This document shows, in pieces, positions 7,408-17,100 of a stretch of DNA of 64,000 bases. Position 1 is the first letter of the stretch. Each line of letters opens with the position of its first letter. The translations under genes and the position numbers were made by a program. The notes under the pieces were generated by a model that did no database searches, was not told the origin of the DNA, and saw only the letters and a program-made list of their open reading frames with translations. Source of the stretch: an uncultured Flavobacteriaceae bacterium (lineage in GTDB: Bacteria; Bacteroidota; Bacteroidia; Flavobacteriales; Flavobacteriaceae). The DNA lies in NCBI GenBank assembly GCA_947500575.1, contig CANMSI010000001.1, positions 1,178,001 to 1,242,000 of the forward strand. The letters run 5' to 3'.

Positions 7408-8337
7408 ATGGGAAAAATGCACTTTCACGCTGGGGAACTAAAGATCCAAGACAAATACAATATCAAACATGATCCTAGACTTGCGGAACGCTTGCTCAAA
7501 AATCATATCATGGATCAATTGATTCCCTTTATTGAACAACAGTCCACCCTGATTCTTAGTACGGTGGATTGGCAAGGTAATATTTGGGCTTCTATGCTTG
7601 TTGGTGGCAATGGCTTTATTAAGGTAGTTGGGTCAAAGGAAATCCATATCTATTTGGATCGCCTAAAAAGTACACTCAAAGATATTCTCCTTGAAAATAT
7701 CACTCCTAACTCTAAGATTGGAGTCTTATTTATAGACACGGCAACTAGATCTAGATATAGACTAAATGGGTACGCATCTTTAACCAAAGATAAGCTAAAG
7801 CTGACGGTATCAGAAGCATATCCCAATTGTCCAAAATACATCCAACAGCGTGTACCCGTATTCGTGAATGAACCTTCTGAACTTGCGAGTAAAGAGACCA
7901 GAGGAACAGACTTAAGCGATCTCCATAAGCAATGGATCAAAAAAGCAGATACTTTTTTCTTGGGAAGTATGAACGCTATGGGTGATATGGATGCTTCCCA
8001 TAGAGGTGGTGCAACTGGTTTTATCGAATTGTTGAAAGACGGTACTTTAAAAATCCCCGATTACGTGGGTAACAATATGTTCAATACCTTGGGAAATTTT
8101 GTCCAAGTACCCAAAGCTGGTTTGTTATTTATTGATTTTGAAAAGGGGCACTCTCTTCAGCTTACTGGGGAAACGGAGCTTGTCTTTGATCAGGAAGAAG
8201 TAAAAGATTTAGAAAAAACAACAGGAACAGGGCGCTTTTGGCTCTTTAGACCCAAACAATGGATACAGACAGAATTCCATAACCAAGTTGATTGGAAGTT
8301 GGTTAGTTTTTCGCCCTTCAATCCAGAAATAAAATAA
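7408..8337 (+). CDS. Pyridoxamine 5'-phosphate oxidase-like FMN split-barrel protein
   Basis: 309 residues, about twice the length of a minimal split barrel. The N-terminal half has QSTLILSTVDWQGNIWAS and IGVLFIDTATRSRYRLNG; the C-terminal half has FLGSMNAMGDMDASHRGG, YVGNNMFNTLGNFVQ and GLLFIDFEKGHSLQLTG, the typical FMN-barrel signature. It therefore looks like two barrel halves in one chain. Members bind FMN and reduce or detoxify small molecules; the exact reaction is unknown. It lies 63 bases after the NmrA-like gene. Confidence 0.8.
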   Translation: MGKMHFHAGELKIQDKYNIKHDPRLAERLLKNHIMDQLIPFIEQQSTLILSTVDWQGNIWASMLVGGNGFIKVVGSKEIHIYLDRLKSTLKDILLENITPNSKIGVLFIDTATRSRYRLNGYASLTKDKLKLTVSEAYPNCPKYIQQRVPVFVNEPSELASKETRGTDLSDLHKQWIKKADTFFLGSMNAMGDMDASHRGGATGFIELLKDGTLKIPDYVGNNMFNTLGNFVQVPKAGLLFIDFEKGHSLQLTGETELVFDQEEVKDLEKTTGTGRFWLFRPKQWIQTEFHNQVDWKLVSFSPFNPEIK

Positions 8338-8469
8338 AAAGAAACGAATCTAATTACATTAAAAAGTCTTGATTATGCCATGATTCACTTTAAGATGACA
8401 GGCATCAATCTGCAAAAGCGCAGTAATTTTATTCAGATTTTACCAAGCCTTTTGTACCTTGTTTAACCC

Positions 8470-9039
8470 ATGGAGAATATCAAATCATATTTTGCTCAAA
8501 TTTATAAGGTAGACGAAGATATACTCGACGTATACCTATCGCATTGGGAGGAACAAACGGTGCCCCGAAAGACCATTATGACGGCATCAGGAGAAACCCA
8601 ACGCTATTTGTATTATGTGTTGGAGGGAATCCAAAAATCTTATTTTTTAAATGACGCTAAGGAACATATTCTTCTGTTTTCCTATGCGCCTTCATTAGCG
8701 GGCGATCCAGGATCGTTCTTGACCCAAACCCCTTCAAAATACTTTCTTGAAACCATTACCGAGAGCAGAATGTTACGTATTTCCTTTGAAAAACACCAGC
8801 AACTATTGGAAGAACACCGTCAAATCGAAACACTTTTTCGTAAGGCTATCGAATTTCTTTTGATAGGCGTTATGCAGCGGCATTATGAATTAATGGCCTT
8901 TGACATAGAAACCCGTTTTAAAACATTCACTAAAAGAAGTCCGCACTTACTTCGCTTGATTTCCCAAAAAGACCTTGCCGCGTATTTGCGTATCGATTCC
9001 ACGAACTTCAGTAAACTGATGAATAGCGTCCGCATATGA
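8470..9039 (+). CDS. Crp/Fnr-family transcriptional regulator
   Basis: 189 residues, normal for the short Bacteroidota Crp/Fnr group. An N-terminal cyclic-nucleotide-type beta roll (GETQRYLYYVLEGIQKSYF, FLTQTPSKYFLETITESRMLRIS) precedes a C-terminal HTH (LISQKDLAAYLRIDSTNFSKLM). No Fnr-type cysteine cluster is visible. It lies directly before the NTF2-like array, with a perfect palindrome between them at 9045-9058 that may be its site. Confidence 0.85.
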   Translation: MENIKSYFAQIYKVDEDILDVYLSHWEEQTVPRKTIMTASGETQRYLYYVLEGIQKSYFLNDAKEHILLFSYAPSLAGDPGSFLTQTPSKYFLETITESRMLRISFEKHQQLLEEHRQIETLFRKAIEFLLIGVMQRHYELMAFDIETRFKTFTKRSPHLLRLISQKDLAAYLRIDSTNFSKLMNSVRI

Positions 9040-9044
9040 CGATT

Positions 9045-9058
9045 TTGGTATATACCAA
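9045..9058. promoter_or_regulatory. Perfect palindrome before the NTF2 array
   Basis: TTGGTATATACCAA is a 14-base perfect palindrome, 5 bases after the crp/fnr-like stop and 22 bases before the -7 box at 9081. That places its centre about 40 bases before the likely transcription start, a usual position for an activator. Confidence 0.5.
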
Positions 9059-9080
9059 GAATAAAATGTGATACCCTATC

Positions 9081-9088
9081 TACATTTG
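9081..9088 (+). promoter_or_regulatory. -7 box (TACATTTG) of the NTF2 array
   Basis: Exact TAnnTTTG match 71 bases before the first NTF2-like ATG. No TTG at the usual -33 distance, consistent with a promoter that needs an activator. Confidence 0.45.
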
Positions 9089-9159
9089 TACTATACAATT
9101 GAACAAAAAGAGAATCCAATTTTTTAAAGATTATCTCAAACAGATTTAAAAAGTATAGT

Positions 9160-9561
9160 ATGAACAAAGTAGCGAAAGATGAAATCAGAAAAGCATGTCA
9201 AGATTGGATAGATGCGTTCAATGATCATGACATAGATCAATTAATGTCTCTATATGATCCTGAAGCTTCCTATAGCACCAGTGATGGTCCTAGAAGAGCA
9301 AGTTTAGCATCAATAAGAGAAGGATTTCTAGAACATTTTATGGTAAGACCTCACGCCACTGTTTTTGAAGAACAGGTCATAGCAGGGGGTGATGTAGGCT
9401 ATTGGGCAGGTAATTTCATAATGAAAGCCACTAATCCAGAAGATAATTCAGCAATAGAGGAAAGAGGACGCGTAGTGGTTGTTTTCAGAAAATCGGAATC
9501 TGAGGATTGGAAATTGGTTTTCGATATGGATAACAGACCACCAGACGTACAAAAAGTGTAG
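9160..9561 (+). CDS. NTF2-like (SnoaL/DUF4440-type) protein, array copy 1
   Basis: 133 residues, one NTF2-like cone fold: the N-terminal helix CQDWIDAFNDHDIDQLMSLYDPEA, then strands ending in VVVFRKSESEDWKLVFDMDNRPPD. First of three clear paralogues sharing the WKLVFDMDN ending. NTF2-like proteins include ketosteroid isomerases, dehydratases, epoxide hydrolases and non-enzymatic ligand binders. No catalytic set can be assigned here. Confidence 0.82.
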   Translation: MNKVAKDEIRKACQDWIDAFNDHDIDQLMSLYDPEASYSTSDGPRRASLASIREGFLEHFMVRPHATVFEEQVIAGGDVGYWAGNFIMKATNPEDNSAIEERGRVVVVFRKSESEDWKLVFDMDNRPPDVQKV

Positions 9562-9612
9562 TAGATTACTTAACAAAATGCATTCTCAAAACAACATTTT
9601 TAAAAGAAAGAA

Positions 9613-10011
9613 ATGAACGATAATCTAATAAAAGAAGTTAGAAATGCGCTAGACCAATGGCTAGATGCATTTAATAACAATGACATAGAGGCCTTAATGG
9701 CCGTGTACGACCCAGAAATAGTCTACGCCAATAGTGCCAAAGCTATTGAAATAGGAATACCTGTGGTAAAAGCAGGATTTATTAACAGTTTTGCCATCAA
9801 ACCTAAAGTGTTTTTTAAAGAAGAACAGGCCATCGCTGTAGATGGTCTGGGGTATGTAGCAGGGCAATTCAGAATCGCTGGAACCAACCCTGAGGATGGT
9901 AGTTCAGTAGGCGAATCTGGCCGAGTGGTTGTCATTTTTAGAAAAAACGAATCTGGAGATTGGAAATTGGTATTTGATATGGACAACCGCCCACCCGATG
10001 TAACTATTTAA
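9613..10011 (+). CDS. NTF2-like protein, array copy 2
   Basis: 132 residues with the same plan as copy 1: LDQWLDAFNNNDIEALMAVYDPEI near the N-terminus and FRKNESGDWKLVFDMDN near the end. It shares more with copy 3 (EEQAIAVDGLGYVAGQF against EEQIIAANGLGYAAGQY) than with copy 1, suggesting that copies 2 and 3 split last. Only 4 bases separate it from copy 3, so they are cotranscribed. Confidence 0.82.
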   Translation: MNDNLIKEVRNALDQWLDAFNNNDIEALMAVYDPEIVYANSAKAIEIGIPVVKAGFINSFAIKPKVFFKEEQAIAVDGLGYVAGQFRIAGTNPEDGSSVGESGRVVVIFRKNESGDWKLVFDMDNRPPDVTI

Positions 10012-10015
10012 TACA

Positions 10016-10414
10016 ATGAGCAAAGATTTAAGAGAAGAAATCAGAAACGCTTTGAACGAATGGCTAACGGCATTCAATAGCAATGATTTGGCATCAGTCA
10101 TAGATTTGTACGATCCAGAAATTGTTTTTGCAAACCAGTCAAACCCTGTTGCAATAGGAATATCAGCAGTAAAAGAAGGATTGATAAAGAGCTTTGTTGT
10201 AAGGCCGAAATTATCTTTTAAAGAAGAACAGATAATTGCGGCAAATGGTCTTGGCTATGCGGCGGGGCAATATAAAATGACGGGGACCCATCCTCAAGAT
10301 GGAAGTACAATTACAGGAGCAGGCCGTGTGGTGGCAATTTTTAGAAAAAACAGGGATGGAGCATGGAAATTGGTATTTGATATGGACAACGCTCCACCGG
10401 ATGTCAACTTATAA
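10016..10414 (+). CDS. NTF2-like protein, array copy 3
   Basis: 132 residues with LNEWLTAFNSNDLASVIDLYDPEIV at the start and WKLVFDMDNAPPDV at the end. No signal peptide, so cytoplasmic like its neighbours. A close paralogue of copy 2. The 3' ends of the copies are alike even at the DNA level, which indicates tandem duplication. Confidence 0.82.
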   Translation: MSKDLREEIRNALNEWLTAFNSNDLASVIDLYDPEIVFANQSNPVAIGISAVKEGLIKSFVVRPKLSFKEEQIIAANGLGYAAGQYKMTGTHPQDGSTITGAGRVVAIFRKNRDGAWKLVFDMDNAPPDVNL

Positions 10415-10425
10415 ATAAAATTAAA

Positions 10426-10812
10426 ATGATCACAAGAAAAGCAATGCGACCTAGAGATGTCGCCAATGAGATTAGCGCGTGTATCGCGGAAAAAAACATA
10501 GAAAACATACTGGATTTTTTCCATCCAGATTACCTAATGTCTTTTCCACCCACAGAACCGCTTAAATCTGGTTTGGATACTATAAAGGAAAGTTTTCAAC
10601 CCTTTATAGATATAGGAGCCAAACTTAATAGTACGGTAATAGGTGAGGTTATTAACGGGGATATTGCTGTACTCCAAGCAAATTGGAGTATCGTAGATCT
10701 ACAAGGCAACAAATTAGGAGAAGGTTCTTCCACAGAGGTTCTAAAGCAAAGAGCAGATGGTTCTTGGCAGTATTTTATAGATTGTCCATTGGGTTTGCCT
10801 TTTTTGGAATAA
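10426..10812 (+). CDS. Diverged NTF2-like protein, array copy 4
   Basis: 128 residues, 11 bases after copy 3. The fold pattern is kept (ISACIAEKNIENILDFFHPDYLMSF, then GDIAVLQANWSIVDLQGN and DGSWQYFIDCPLGLP), but the WKLVFDMDN ending is replaced. It is probably an older duplicate or a separate SnoaL-like member with a different ligand. A strong terminator follows at 10866. Confidence 0.75.
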   Translation: MITRKAMRPRDVANEISACIAEKNIENILDFFHPDYLMSFPPTEPLKSGLDTIKESFQPFIDIGAKLNSTVIGEVINGDIAVLQANWSIVDLQGNKLGEGSSTEVLKQRADGSWQYFIDCPLGLPFLE

Positions 10813-10865
10813 CCTATCTACGCTCTTCAATATTGGAGTAAAATAAAACAGCACTCTATCGCATA

Positions 10866-10897
10866 AAAAAAGCTTGGATTTTCATCCAAGCTTTTTT
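10866..10897. terminator. Bidirectional terminator between the NTF2 array and tRNA-Leu
   Basis: Arms 10866-10879 and 10884-10897 pair over 14 bases (core GCTTGGAT with ATCCAAGC) around a 4-base loop, with A6 on one side and T6 on the other. It can stop transcription from both strands. Confidence 0.9.
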
Positions 10898-10898
10898 G

Positions 10899-10979
10899 TA
10901 CTCGAGGTGGGAATCGAACCCACACTCCAAAGGAACTGGATTTTGAATCCAGCGCGTCTACCAGTTCCGCCACTCGAGC
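10899..10979 (-). tRNA. tRNA-Leu (anticodon CAA)
   Basis: On the minus strand: a 7-bp acceptor stem GCTCGAG/CTCGAGT with one G-U pair, discriminator A, D-arm, anticodon stem CTGGA/TCCAG around loop TTCAAAA (anticodon CAA, reads UUG), a class II variable arm of about 12 bases, and T-arm GTGGG-TTCGATT-CCCAC. CCA is not encoded. The terminator lies 2 bases beyond the 3' end. Confidence 0.95.
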
Positions 10980-11070
10980 TTCTACTAAACAGGACTGCAA
11001 AACTAAAAAATAATTTGGTTTTCCCTAGAAAAATAACAACATTTATCCTTTAGCAACTCAAATAAATTTT

Positions 11071-11078
11071 TAAATTTG
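11071..11078 (+). promoter_or_regulatory. -7 box (TAAATTTG) of the prs-rplY operon
   Basis: Exact TAnnTTTG match 52 bases before the prs ATG. A small TCCTT/AAGGA dyad lies in the leader (about 11083-11098). No good -33 box, only TTTAG near 11049. Confidence 0.5.
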
Positions 11079-11129
11079 CACCTCCTTAATTATAAGGAAG
11101 CCAATAAATTAGATTACAATACATTAGAC

Positions 11130-12071
11130 ATGTCCTATACTGTTCCGGAACCTAAAATTTTTGCCTGTACACAGAGTACAGTCTTGGCCGAAAAAATTGC
11201 AAAATCATATGGTCTTAATTTAGGGAACGTTATCTTTTCTAGATATAGTGATGGAGAGTTCCAACCCTCTTTTGAAGAGTCGGTGCGCGGAGCTCGTATT
11301 TTCATTATCGGTTCTACCAATCCAAGTTCTGAGAACCTAATGGAAATGTTATTAATGCTAGATGCTGCTAAGCGTGCATCTGCCAGACATATTACCGCAG
11401 TAATGCCTTATTTTGGATGGGCAAGACAAGACCGTAAGGATAAACCACGCGTACCCATCGCTGCAAAGCTTGTGGCGAAAATGTTGGAGGCTGCTGGTGC
11501 CACGCGGATCATAACCATGGATTTACATGCAGATCAGATTCAGGGCTTTTTTGAAAAACCGGTAGATCATTTATTTGCCTCTACTATTTTTCTGCCTTAC
11601 CTAAAGAAATTAAACTTAGATAATTTAACCATCGCATCTCCTGATATGGGAGGATCTAAAAGAGCCTACGCTTATTCTAAGGCCATGGAAAGCGATGTAG
11701 TTATTTGTTATAAACAACGTGCCAAAGCGAATGTTATATCGCATATGGAACTCATTGGTGATGTAAAAGGCAAAAATGTAGTCCTGGTAGATGACATGGT
11801 AGACACAGCAGGTACATTAACGAAAGCGGCCGATTTGATGATGGAGCGCGGAGCCATAAGCGTTAGAGCTATTACCACCCATGGATTATTATCTGGGGAT
11901 GCTTATGAAAAAATAGAAAAATCACAATTAGAGGAGTTAATCGTAACAGATTCTATTCCTATTAAAAAAGAAAGCAGTAAAGTAAAGGTGCTTGGTTGCG
12001 CAGATCTGTTTGCAGATGTAATGCAACGAGTACATAACAACACTTCTATTGCTTCTAAATTTCTTATGTAA
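11130..12071 (+). CDS. prs: Ribose-phosphate pyrophosphokinase
   Basis: 313 residues from the ATG at 11130, the normal length. It makes PRPP from ribose 5-phosphate and ATP for nucleotide, His and Trp synthesis. Motifs: FSRYSDGEFQPSF, the flexible loop region WARQDRKDKPR, the metal-binding DLHADQIQGFF, and the PRPP-binding VVLVDDMVDTAGT. A longer frame from 11076 would overlap the -7 box at 11071, so the internal ATG is preferred. rplY follows after 24 bases in the same operon, a common pairing in bacteria. Confidence 0.95.
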   Translation: MSYTVPEPKIFACTQSTVLAEKIAKSYGLNLGNVIFSRYSDGEFQPSFEESVRGARIFIIGSTNPSSENLMEMLLMLDAAKRASARHITAVMPYFGWARQDRKDKPRVPIAAKLVAKMLEAAGATRIITMDLHADQIQGFFEKPVDHLFASTIFLPYLKKLNLDNLTIASPDMGGSKRAYAYSKAMESDVVICYKQRAKANVISHMELIGDVKGKNVVLVDDMVDTAGTLTKAADLMMERGAISVRAITTHGLLSGDAYEKIEKSQLEELIVTDSIPIKKESSKVKVLGCADLFADVMQRVHNNTSIASKFLM

Positions 12072-12095
12072 TACATAAATACTTAATATAATCTA

Positions 12096-12749
12096 ATGAA
12101 ATCAATTACAATTAAAGGATCAGAAAGAGAAAGCGTGGGCAAAAAGGCAACGAAGGCCCTACGTAATGCTGGAAAGGTTCCTTGCGTCGTGTACGGAGGG
12201 GAAAAACCATTACACTTTTCAGCGAATGAACTAGCATTCAGAGATTTGGTGTACACTCCAAACGCGCATACAGTTGCGATTGAGTTGGAAGGCAGCGAAA
12301 CTGTAAATGCCGTATTGCAAGATATTCAGTTTCACCCGGTAACAGATAAAATTATTCATATCGATTTTTATCAGTTATTCGCTGACAAAGCCGTTACCAT
12401 GAACATTCCTGTTCGCTTGGTTGGAAACTCGCCAGGGGTTAGAAACGGTGGTCGTTTGTTATTTAGAAAAAGAAAATTGGCCATTAAAGCATTGCCAGAC
12501 AAACTTCCAGATTTCTTTGATATTGACATCTCTAAACTTAAGATTGGAGATAATATAGCTGTAGCTTCATTATTAAATGATGACTTTGCAATTTTGCATC
12601 CAGATACCACCGTAGTAGTACAAGTGAAAACTGCTCGTGCTGCTGTTGTTGTCGATGAAGATGAAGATGAAGAAGGTGTTGAAGGCGAAGGTGCTGAAGG
12701 TGCTGAAGGTGCCGAAGCAGCTGCTCCAGCTGAAGGTGGTAACGAATAA
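12096..12749 (+). CDS. rplY: 50S ribosomal protein L25/general stress protein Ctc
   Basis: 217 residues. The N-terminal 5S rRNA-binding L25 domain ([21 protein letters not shown]) is followed by the Ctc-type beta domain ([29 protein letters not shown]). The last ~33 residues are a low-complexity acidic tail built from Glu, Gly and Ala (repeated GAE units), as in many Bacteroidota L25 proteins. It shares the prs transcript and ends at a strong terminator. Confidence 0.95.
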   Translation: MKSITIKGSERESVGKKATKALRNAGKVPCVVYGGEKPLHFSANELAFRDLVYTPNAHTVAIELEGSETVNAVLQDIQFHPVTDKIIHIDFYQLFADKAVTMNIPVRLVGNSPGVRNGGRLLFRKRKLAIKALPDKLPDFFDIDISKLKIGDNIAVASLLNDDFAILHPDTTVVVQVKTARAAVVVDEDEDEEGVEGEGAEGAEGAEAAAPAEGGNE

Positions 12750-12769
12750 ACTGCATTCAAATTAAATTA

Positions 12770-12817
12770 AAAAGCATCCCTAGTTCGGATTAATTTCGGA
12801 ACAAAAGGGATGCTTTT
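12770..12817 (+). terminator. Terminator of the prs-rplY operon
   Basis: AAAAGCATCCCT at 12770-12781 pairs exactly with AGGGATGCTTTT at 12806-12817 around a 24-base loop holding TTCGGA and TTTCGGAA. The right arm ends in a T run. The first possible ATG of the next frame (12810) lies inside this arm. Confidence 0.8.
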
Positions 12818-12842
12818 GTATTTTTACAAAGCGTATATACTT

Positions 12843-13472
12843 ATGCTACAATTTTTAAAATCACTCTTTAGCTCAAATGAATACTCCTTAGAGGAACCAG
12901 ATCGTATGAAGAAATTTTTAGTGGTTGGATTAGGAAATATTGGCGAGGATTATGATGAAACACGCCATAATATTGGATTTAAAATTTTAGATGAAGTTGC
13001 TAGGTCAGCAAATCTAACTTTTGAAACAGCCAAATTAGGTGCCGTTACAACATTAAAAATTAAAGGGAGAAGCGTTCTTTTATTAAAACCATCTACTTAT
13101 ATGAACCTCAGCGGCAAGGCGCTAAAGTACTGGATGGAAAAAGAAAAAATTCCGTTAGAACATTTATTGGTGGTTACGGACGACATTAACCTTGCGTTTG
13201 GTACGCTGCGCCTCAAAACAAAAGGTAGCGATGGTGGGCATAACGGCTTAAAGGACATTCAACAAGTATTGCAATCTACCACTTACAATCGGTTTAGATT
13301 TGGAGTTGGCGCAAATTTTGGAAAAGGGCGACAAGTAGATTATGTGTTAGGCAAATGGAATGAGGAAGAGTCAGCAGCACTTAAAGAACGCTTGGAGAAA
13401 GCAACTGCGCTTATCCATTCTTTTGTATTATCGGGTATTAAGATAACCATGAATCAATTTAACGGTACTTAA
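12843..13472 (+). CDS. pth: Peptidyl-tRNA hydrolase
   Basis: 209 residues from the ATG at 12843. It frees tRNA from peptidyl-tRNAs that drop off ribosomes. Motifs: FLVVGLGNIGEDYDETRHNIGF with the catalytic His, LLKPSTYMNLSG, VVTDDINLAFGTLRLK and GSDGGHNGLKDI. The frame could start at 12810, but that ATG lies within the upstream terminator; the start at 12906 (MKKFLVVG) would give the minimal Pth core. The stop overlaps the convergent lipoprotein stop in a shared TTAA. Confidence 0.92.
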   Translation: MLQFLKSLFSSNEYSLEEPDRMKKFLVVGLGNIGEDYDETRHNIGFKILDEVARSANLTFETAKLGAVTTLKIKGRSVLLLKPSTYMNLSGKALKYWMEKEKIPLEHLLVVTDDINLAFGTLRLKTKGSDGGHNGLKDIQQVLQSTTYNRFRFGVGANFGKGRQVDYVLGKWNEEESAALKERLEKATALIHSFVLSGIKITMNQFNGT

Positions 13473-14152
13473 AGCACCCTAAATTCGAACACACCAGAAT
13501 CCGATGTATTTCCTTCCACATCTTTTGTGATCACCTTCCAGTAATAGGTATTATTTGCACTAACGCTTACGGTAAAAGATGTCTGAGCAACAGAGGGAGA
13601 AGCAATCAATGTTAAGGGAGGATTTGCAGTAGAAAAGTAAAGTTCGTAAGATGCAATGTCGTTATCCACGTCGGCACCTTCCCAAATTAACAAGACTTCA
13701 TTATTAATATCCATTGCCACGGATGCTCCAGATTTTGGAGCAATAATACCTGCTGGGAAAGGCGCATAGGTAGTTCTAGCACCTGCGTTATAAAATTGCC
13801 ATGTATCGCTTGTAGCAGTCTCATTAGAACCGTCGTTTCTAGAATTAACGATCCAAGAATACGGTGCACCCTTTTCTAAAGGTAATTTAGCAGAAGTAGT
13901 CTCTGAACTGATGGTTTGTGTAATACCAGTAAGGAGGTTGGTTGCTCTTAATTCATATTCAGTAGTATTATTCGATGCCTGCCACTGAAACTCTACCTGA
14001 CTTATAGTGGCGTTTAAAGTTTCGCCCGTGGTACATTCTGAATTCTGTAAAGGAAATACCAAAAGAGAAGCCTCTGGAGCCTTGGGAGTATCATTTTTAC
14101 TACCACACCCCATGACCAAAAAAGCACATAAGATTCCTACGCAAAATCTCAT
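13469..14152 (-). CDS. Fibronectin-like repeat lipoprotein coupled to the metalloprotease gene
   Basis: 227 residues with a lipoprotein signal (FLVMGC). Two beta-sandwich repeats of fibronectin type III style follow: the first with VEFQWQASNNTTEYELRATN and APYSWIVNSRNDG, the second with EVLLIWEGADVDNDIASYELYF and NTYYWKVITKDVEGN. Its ATG overlaps the metalloprotease stop as ATGA, so translation is coupled. A cell-surface partner, inhibitor or substrate binder for the protease is possible but only inferred. Confidence 0.8.
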   Translation of the reverse strand: MRFCVGILCAFLVMGCGSKNDTPKAPEASLLVFPLQNSECTTGETLNATISQVEFQWQASNNTTEYELRATNLLTGITQTISSETTSAKLPLEKGAPYSWIVNSRNDGSNETATSDTWQFYNAGARTTYAPFPAGIIAPKSGASVAMDINNEVLLIWEGADVDNDIASYELYFSTANPPLTLIASPSVAQTSFTVSVSANNTYYWKVITKDVEGNTSDSGVFEFRVL

Positions 14153-17100
14153 TCCTTTAATAACTTAATAGTTCCTGAAACATTTCTACCTACAAAACGA
14201 ACCACATAGATACCAGCTGCTAAAGATGCTACATCCATATCTACCTCTGCATCATTCACCGGATACGTTTTTAAACTGATCATTTTCCCGTTTAAACTAT
14301 GTATACTAATTTGAACTTCGCTAGCATCATCGCTACCAATATATAACACTGCATTATTCTTTACAGGGTTGGGATATAATATGGCTTTTCCGTCTACAAA
14401 AATTTCTTCATCATAGGTACCCTGACAAGGAAGCCCCGTTGATACCTTGAGTATATTTCGACCGTTCTTTAAATCGACCGTAATCTCTGATGCTGTTGTC
14501 TGTATGGTCTCTCCGTTTAATTCTATCGTATACAAATTGGACCCTTCCAATTGCAGCAATGCTTGTCTTTCAGATTGAATTAATAAAGTACTCACATCTA
14601 AAGGTTGCGGCTCATTGACAACTACATCAAAACAGAACTCTTCATATACAATAGTCCCATCGGTTCCAGTAATGCATAAAGTATAAGTGCCTGCTACCAA
14701 ATTCTCAAGTGCATATATGTCTGTAAAATCAGCACTCTCATTTATTCCATTTCCTATAACGGTAAGGCTGTAGTCCAGTGTTTCCTTCGCGGTAACAGTA
14801 ATAGCACCGTCATTGTTATTACTACAAGATTCGCTTTCCACTGCTACTGAAAATTGATCGGTTGGAAATCTAAAAATGGGACAGCCATCAGAAGTAACTT
14901 CAACACCCTTTGGAGTGCCTAGGCAAAGATCATCTCCATCGTCAAAAACACCATCTCCATCATTATCTGGTCTAAAGTCTCCTTCTACACAAATTTCCAA
15001 AGAAAACCCTTTGAGTTCTCCTCCATCAGAAGGAGCCGTATCTTTAATTTCTAAAGTCCACTCACCCAAGGTCGATTCTCCATTAAAAGCACTAAGTGCT
15101 CCTAAGGGCTTTACAGTCCCTGTTATCGCCGGATTTGTTCCACAGTTAAAAGGTGCCGATGCATCGTCAAAGGTGGCATCTATATTCCTAGATCCTCCAC
15201 AAGAATTAGAGCTAAGAATTACGGTGGTTCCAGCAGGAGATGTTAAGCTAATTACCAGATCCGATACAAAGGTGTGATCTATTTCAAGGCCTACATTTAC
15301 ATCTACAATTGGAAGGTCGTTCACAAAGGAAATTTTAGACGTTATTGTGGGTGTTCCAGTGGATGAAATAGCTAAAGGAAGATCGTTTGCTTCTCTTTCC
15401 GCACAATTAACTTCTGCCGTTGTAAAACTAAAAGGAGTTCCAAAAGTTCCTTCTCCACAGCTATTTTTTGGTTTTACTCGCCAATAATAAATGGTCTCTT
15501 CCAATAGACCCGAAGAAAGATAAGAACCAAAGATCACCGTAGCAGATTCTACCACTGAAGTAAAAGTAGCATCCGTGGCTATTTCAATGTCATAGGCTGT
15601 ATATCCTGAACTTTCTTCCCATTCTAACACAGGTCGTATACCTGTTCCAATAGCATTGTCTATTGGCGCCACGAGGTTTACGGGAGTAAAATTGGTATTG
15701 TAAATGTTTACTTCTAAGACTATTTCTTTCGTAATATTTGCCGTTGTTGCTACTACGGTTATTGGATAACTCCCAGGCGTAACACCTGAGGTATTGGACA
15801 ATAACAAATTTACGGATGTATCATTGGCAGTGGCAGTGGCAGGAGAGAAAGATGCATTCAATCCTGTAGGTGCACCACTAACGCTAAAGGTAGCTTCTTC
15901 ACTAAAACCTAAATAAGTTTCGTATACAAATGGCACAGTTAGATCATCAGGAGTACAAACTTCATATTCCGTTGCCTCCATATTTAAAACAATTTCGGAA
16001 GCAGCAATTGTAAAATTTGCCGCATTCACTGCAAAGAAAATATTAGCACTCGCCCTAATCATAATACGAGCAGTGGTTGTTGCTGTTCCCGGAAGTAACA
16101 CACTATGCGCTCCATCATTTGGAACTGCGGTAGCCAATACTTCAGAAAAAGTAAGCCCTCCATCTGTTGAAAGTAAAATATCCACAGATTGGGCATTGAT
16201 AGGTGTAATGTCTGTATTCGACACGTCCCATGTTACATCTATGGAAGTACCTGCAACATGCACCTCATTACTTTGTTGTGAAGTAACCACGAAAGGACCT
16301 GCACTTTCAATAACACTTACCTTTGAAAAATCAGAAACTACCTGGCCTCCTCCTACTGCATTATCTCTAACTGTAAGTGCAAAATTCAAATCTCGCTGCA
16401 CATTGGAAACCGTTTCCCAAGCCGAATTGGTGGCGGGGTTGGTTTGTGTTAGATTTCCCTGCACAACACTAGACAACTTTGGGAAATATCGTTCGGGTGC
16501 TGTGGTAGGCCTTAAAGATCTAAAATTAGCGCCTCCTGGATTATTAGGGCCAAAAGTAGCTGTGGTAACGATGCCATTATCTATTTGTTCCCAACCATAG
16601 GTGAGTATATCACCTGCATCAGCATCTGTTGCATTTCCTGTAAGCACAAAGGCGGTCGATTTTGGAATTACAAAATCTCCAACAGGGGTAATCACTGGTG
16701 GAACATTTGTAATAGGAATTTGAACAGCACAAGGGGCCACGTCTATGACTTCTTGAATTTGAAATATACTATTGTAATGAAAATAATCATCTCCTTGTGG
16801 CTGCACATTATTTCCAGCCACAATACCTGCATACCCCATAATGGTTGTACCACTGGCGGGTTCTGCTTGTACTAAAGTTCCTTCTGACTCAAAAGACCAA
16901 GTATGATTGGCTCCTAATTGATGCCCCATTTCATGGGAAACAAAATCTAAGTCGAACTTATCTCCCTCTGGCACTCGTGCCGCAGAAAAAGCACTTCCTT
17001 TTTGATTATCTACACACACCTTTCCTATAAAACCAGCGTTACCCCCATCCGCATCTTCATGAAAAAGATGCCCAAGATCATAATTGGCCTCTCCAATTGT

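Noticed and set aside
3391-10812. Genomic island or prophage call for the accessory block
   Set aside because: No integrase, attachment repeat, transposase or phage gene is visible. A tRNA lies at the right edge, but no copy of its 3' end was seen at the left edge, so only an accessory gene cluster is claimed.
11076-11129. N-terminal extension of prs
   Set aside because: The upstream start overlaps the -7 box at 11071 and the extra residues do not match Prs; the ATG at 11130 gives the normal length.
12655-12745. Repeat of GGTGCTGAA-like units, possible minisatellite
   Set aside because: It is the in-frame coding repeat for the Gly-Ala-Glu tail of L25, a common low-complexity end in this family.
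12371-12760. Long minus-strand open frames opposite the end of rplY
   Set aside because: They arise because the acidic repeat-rich tail of L25 reads as Ser/Pro/Thr or Gln/Leu/His runs on the other strand. No start context or family match.
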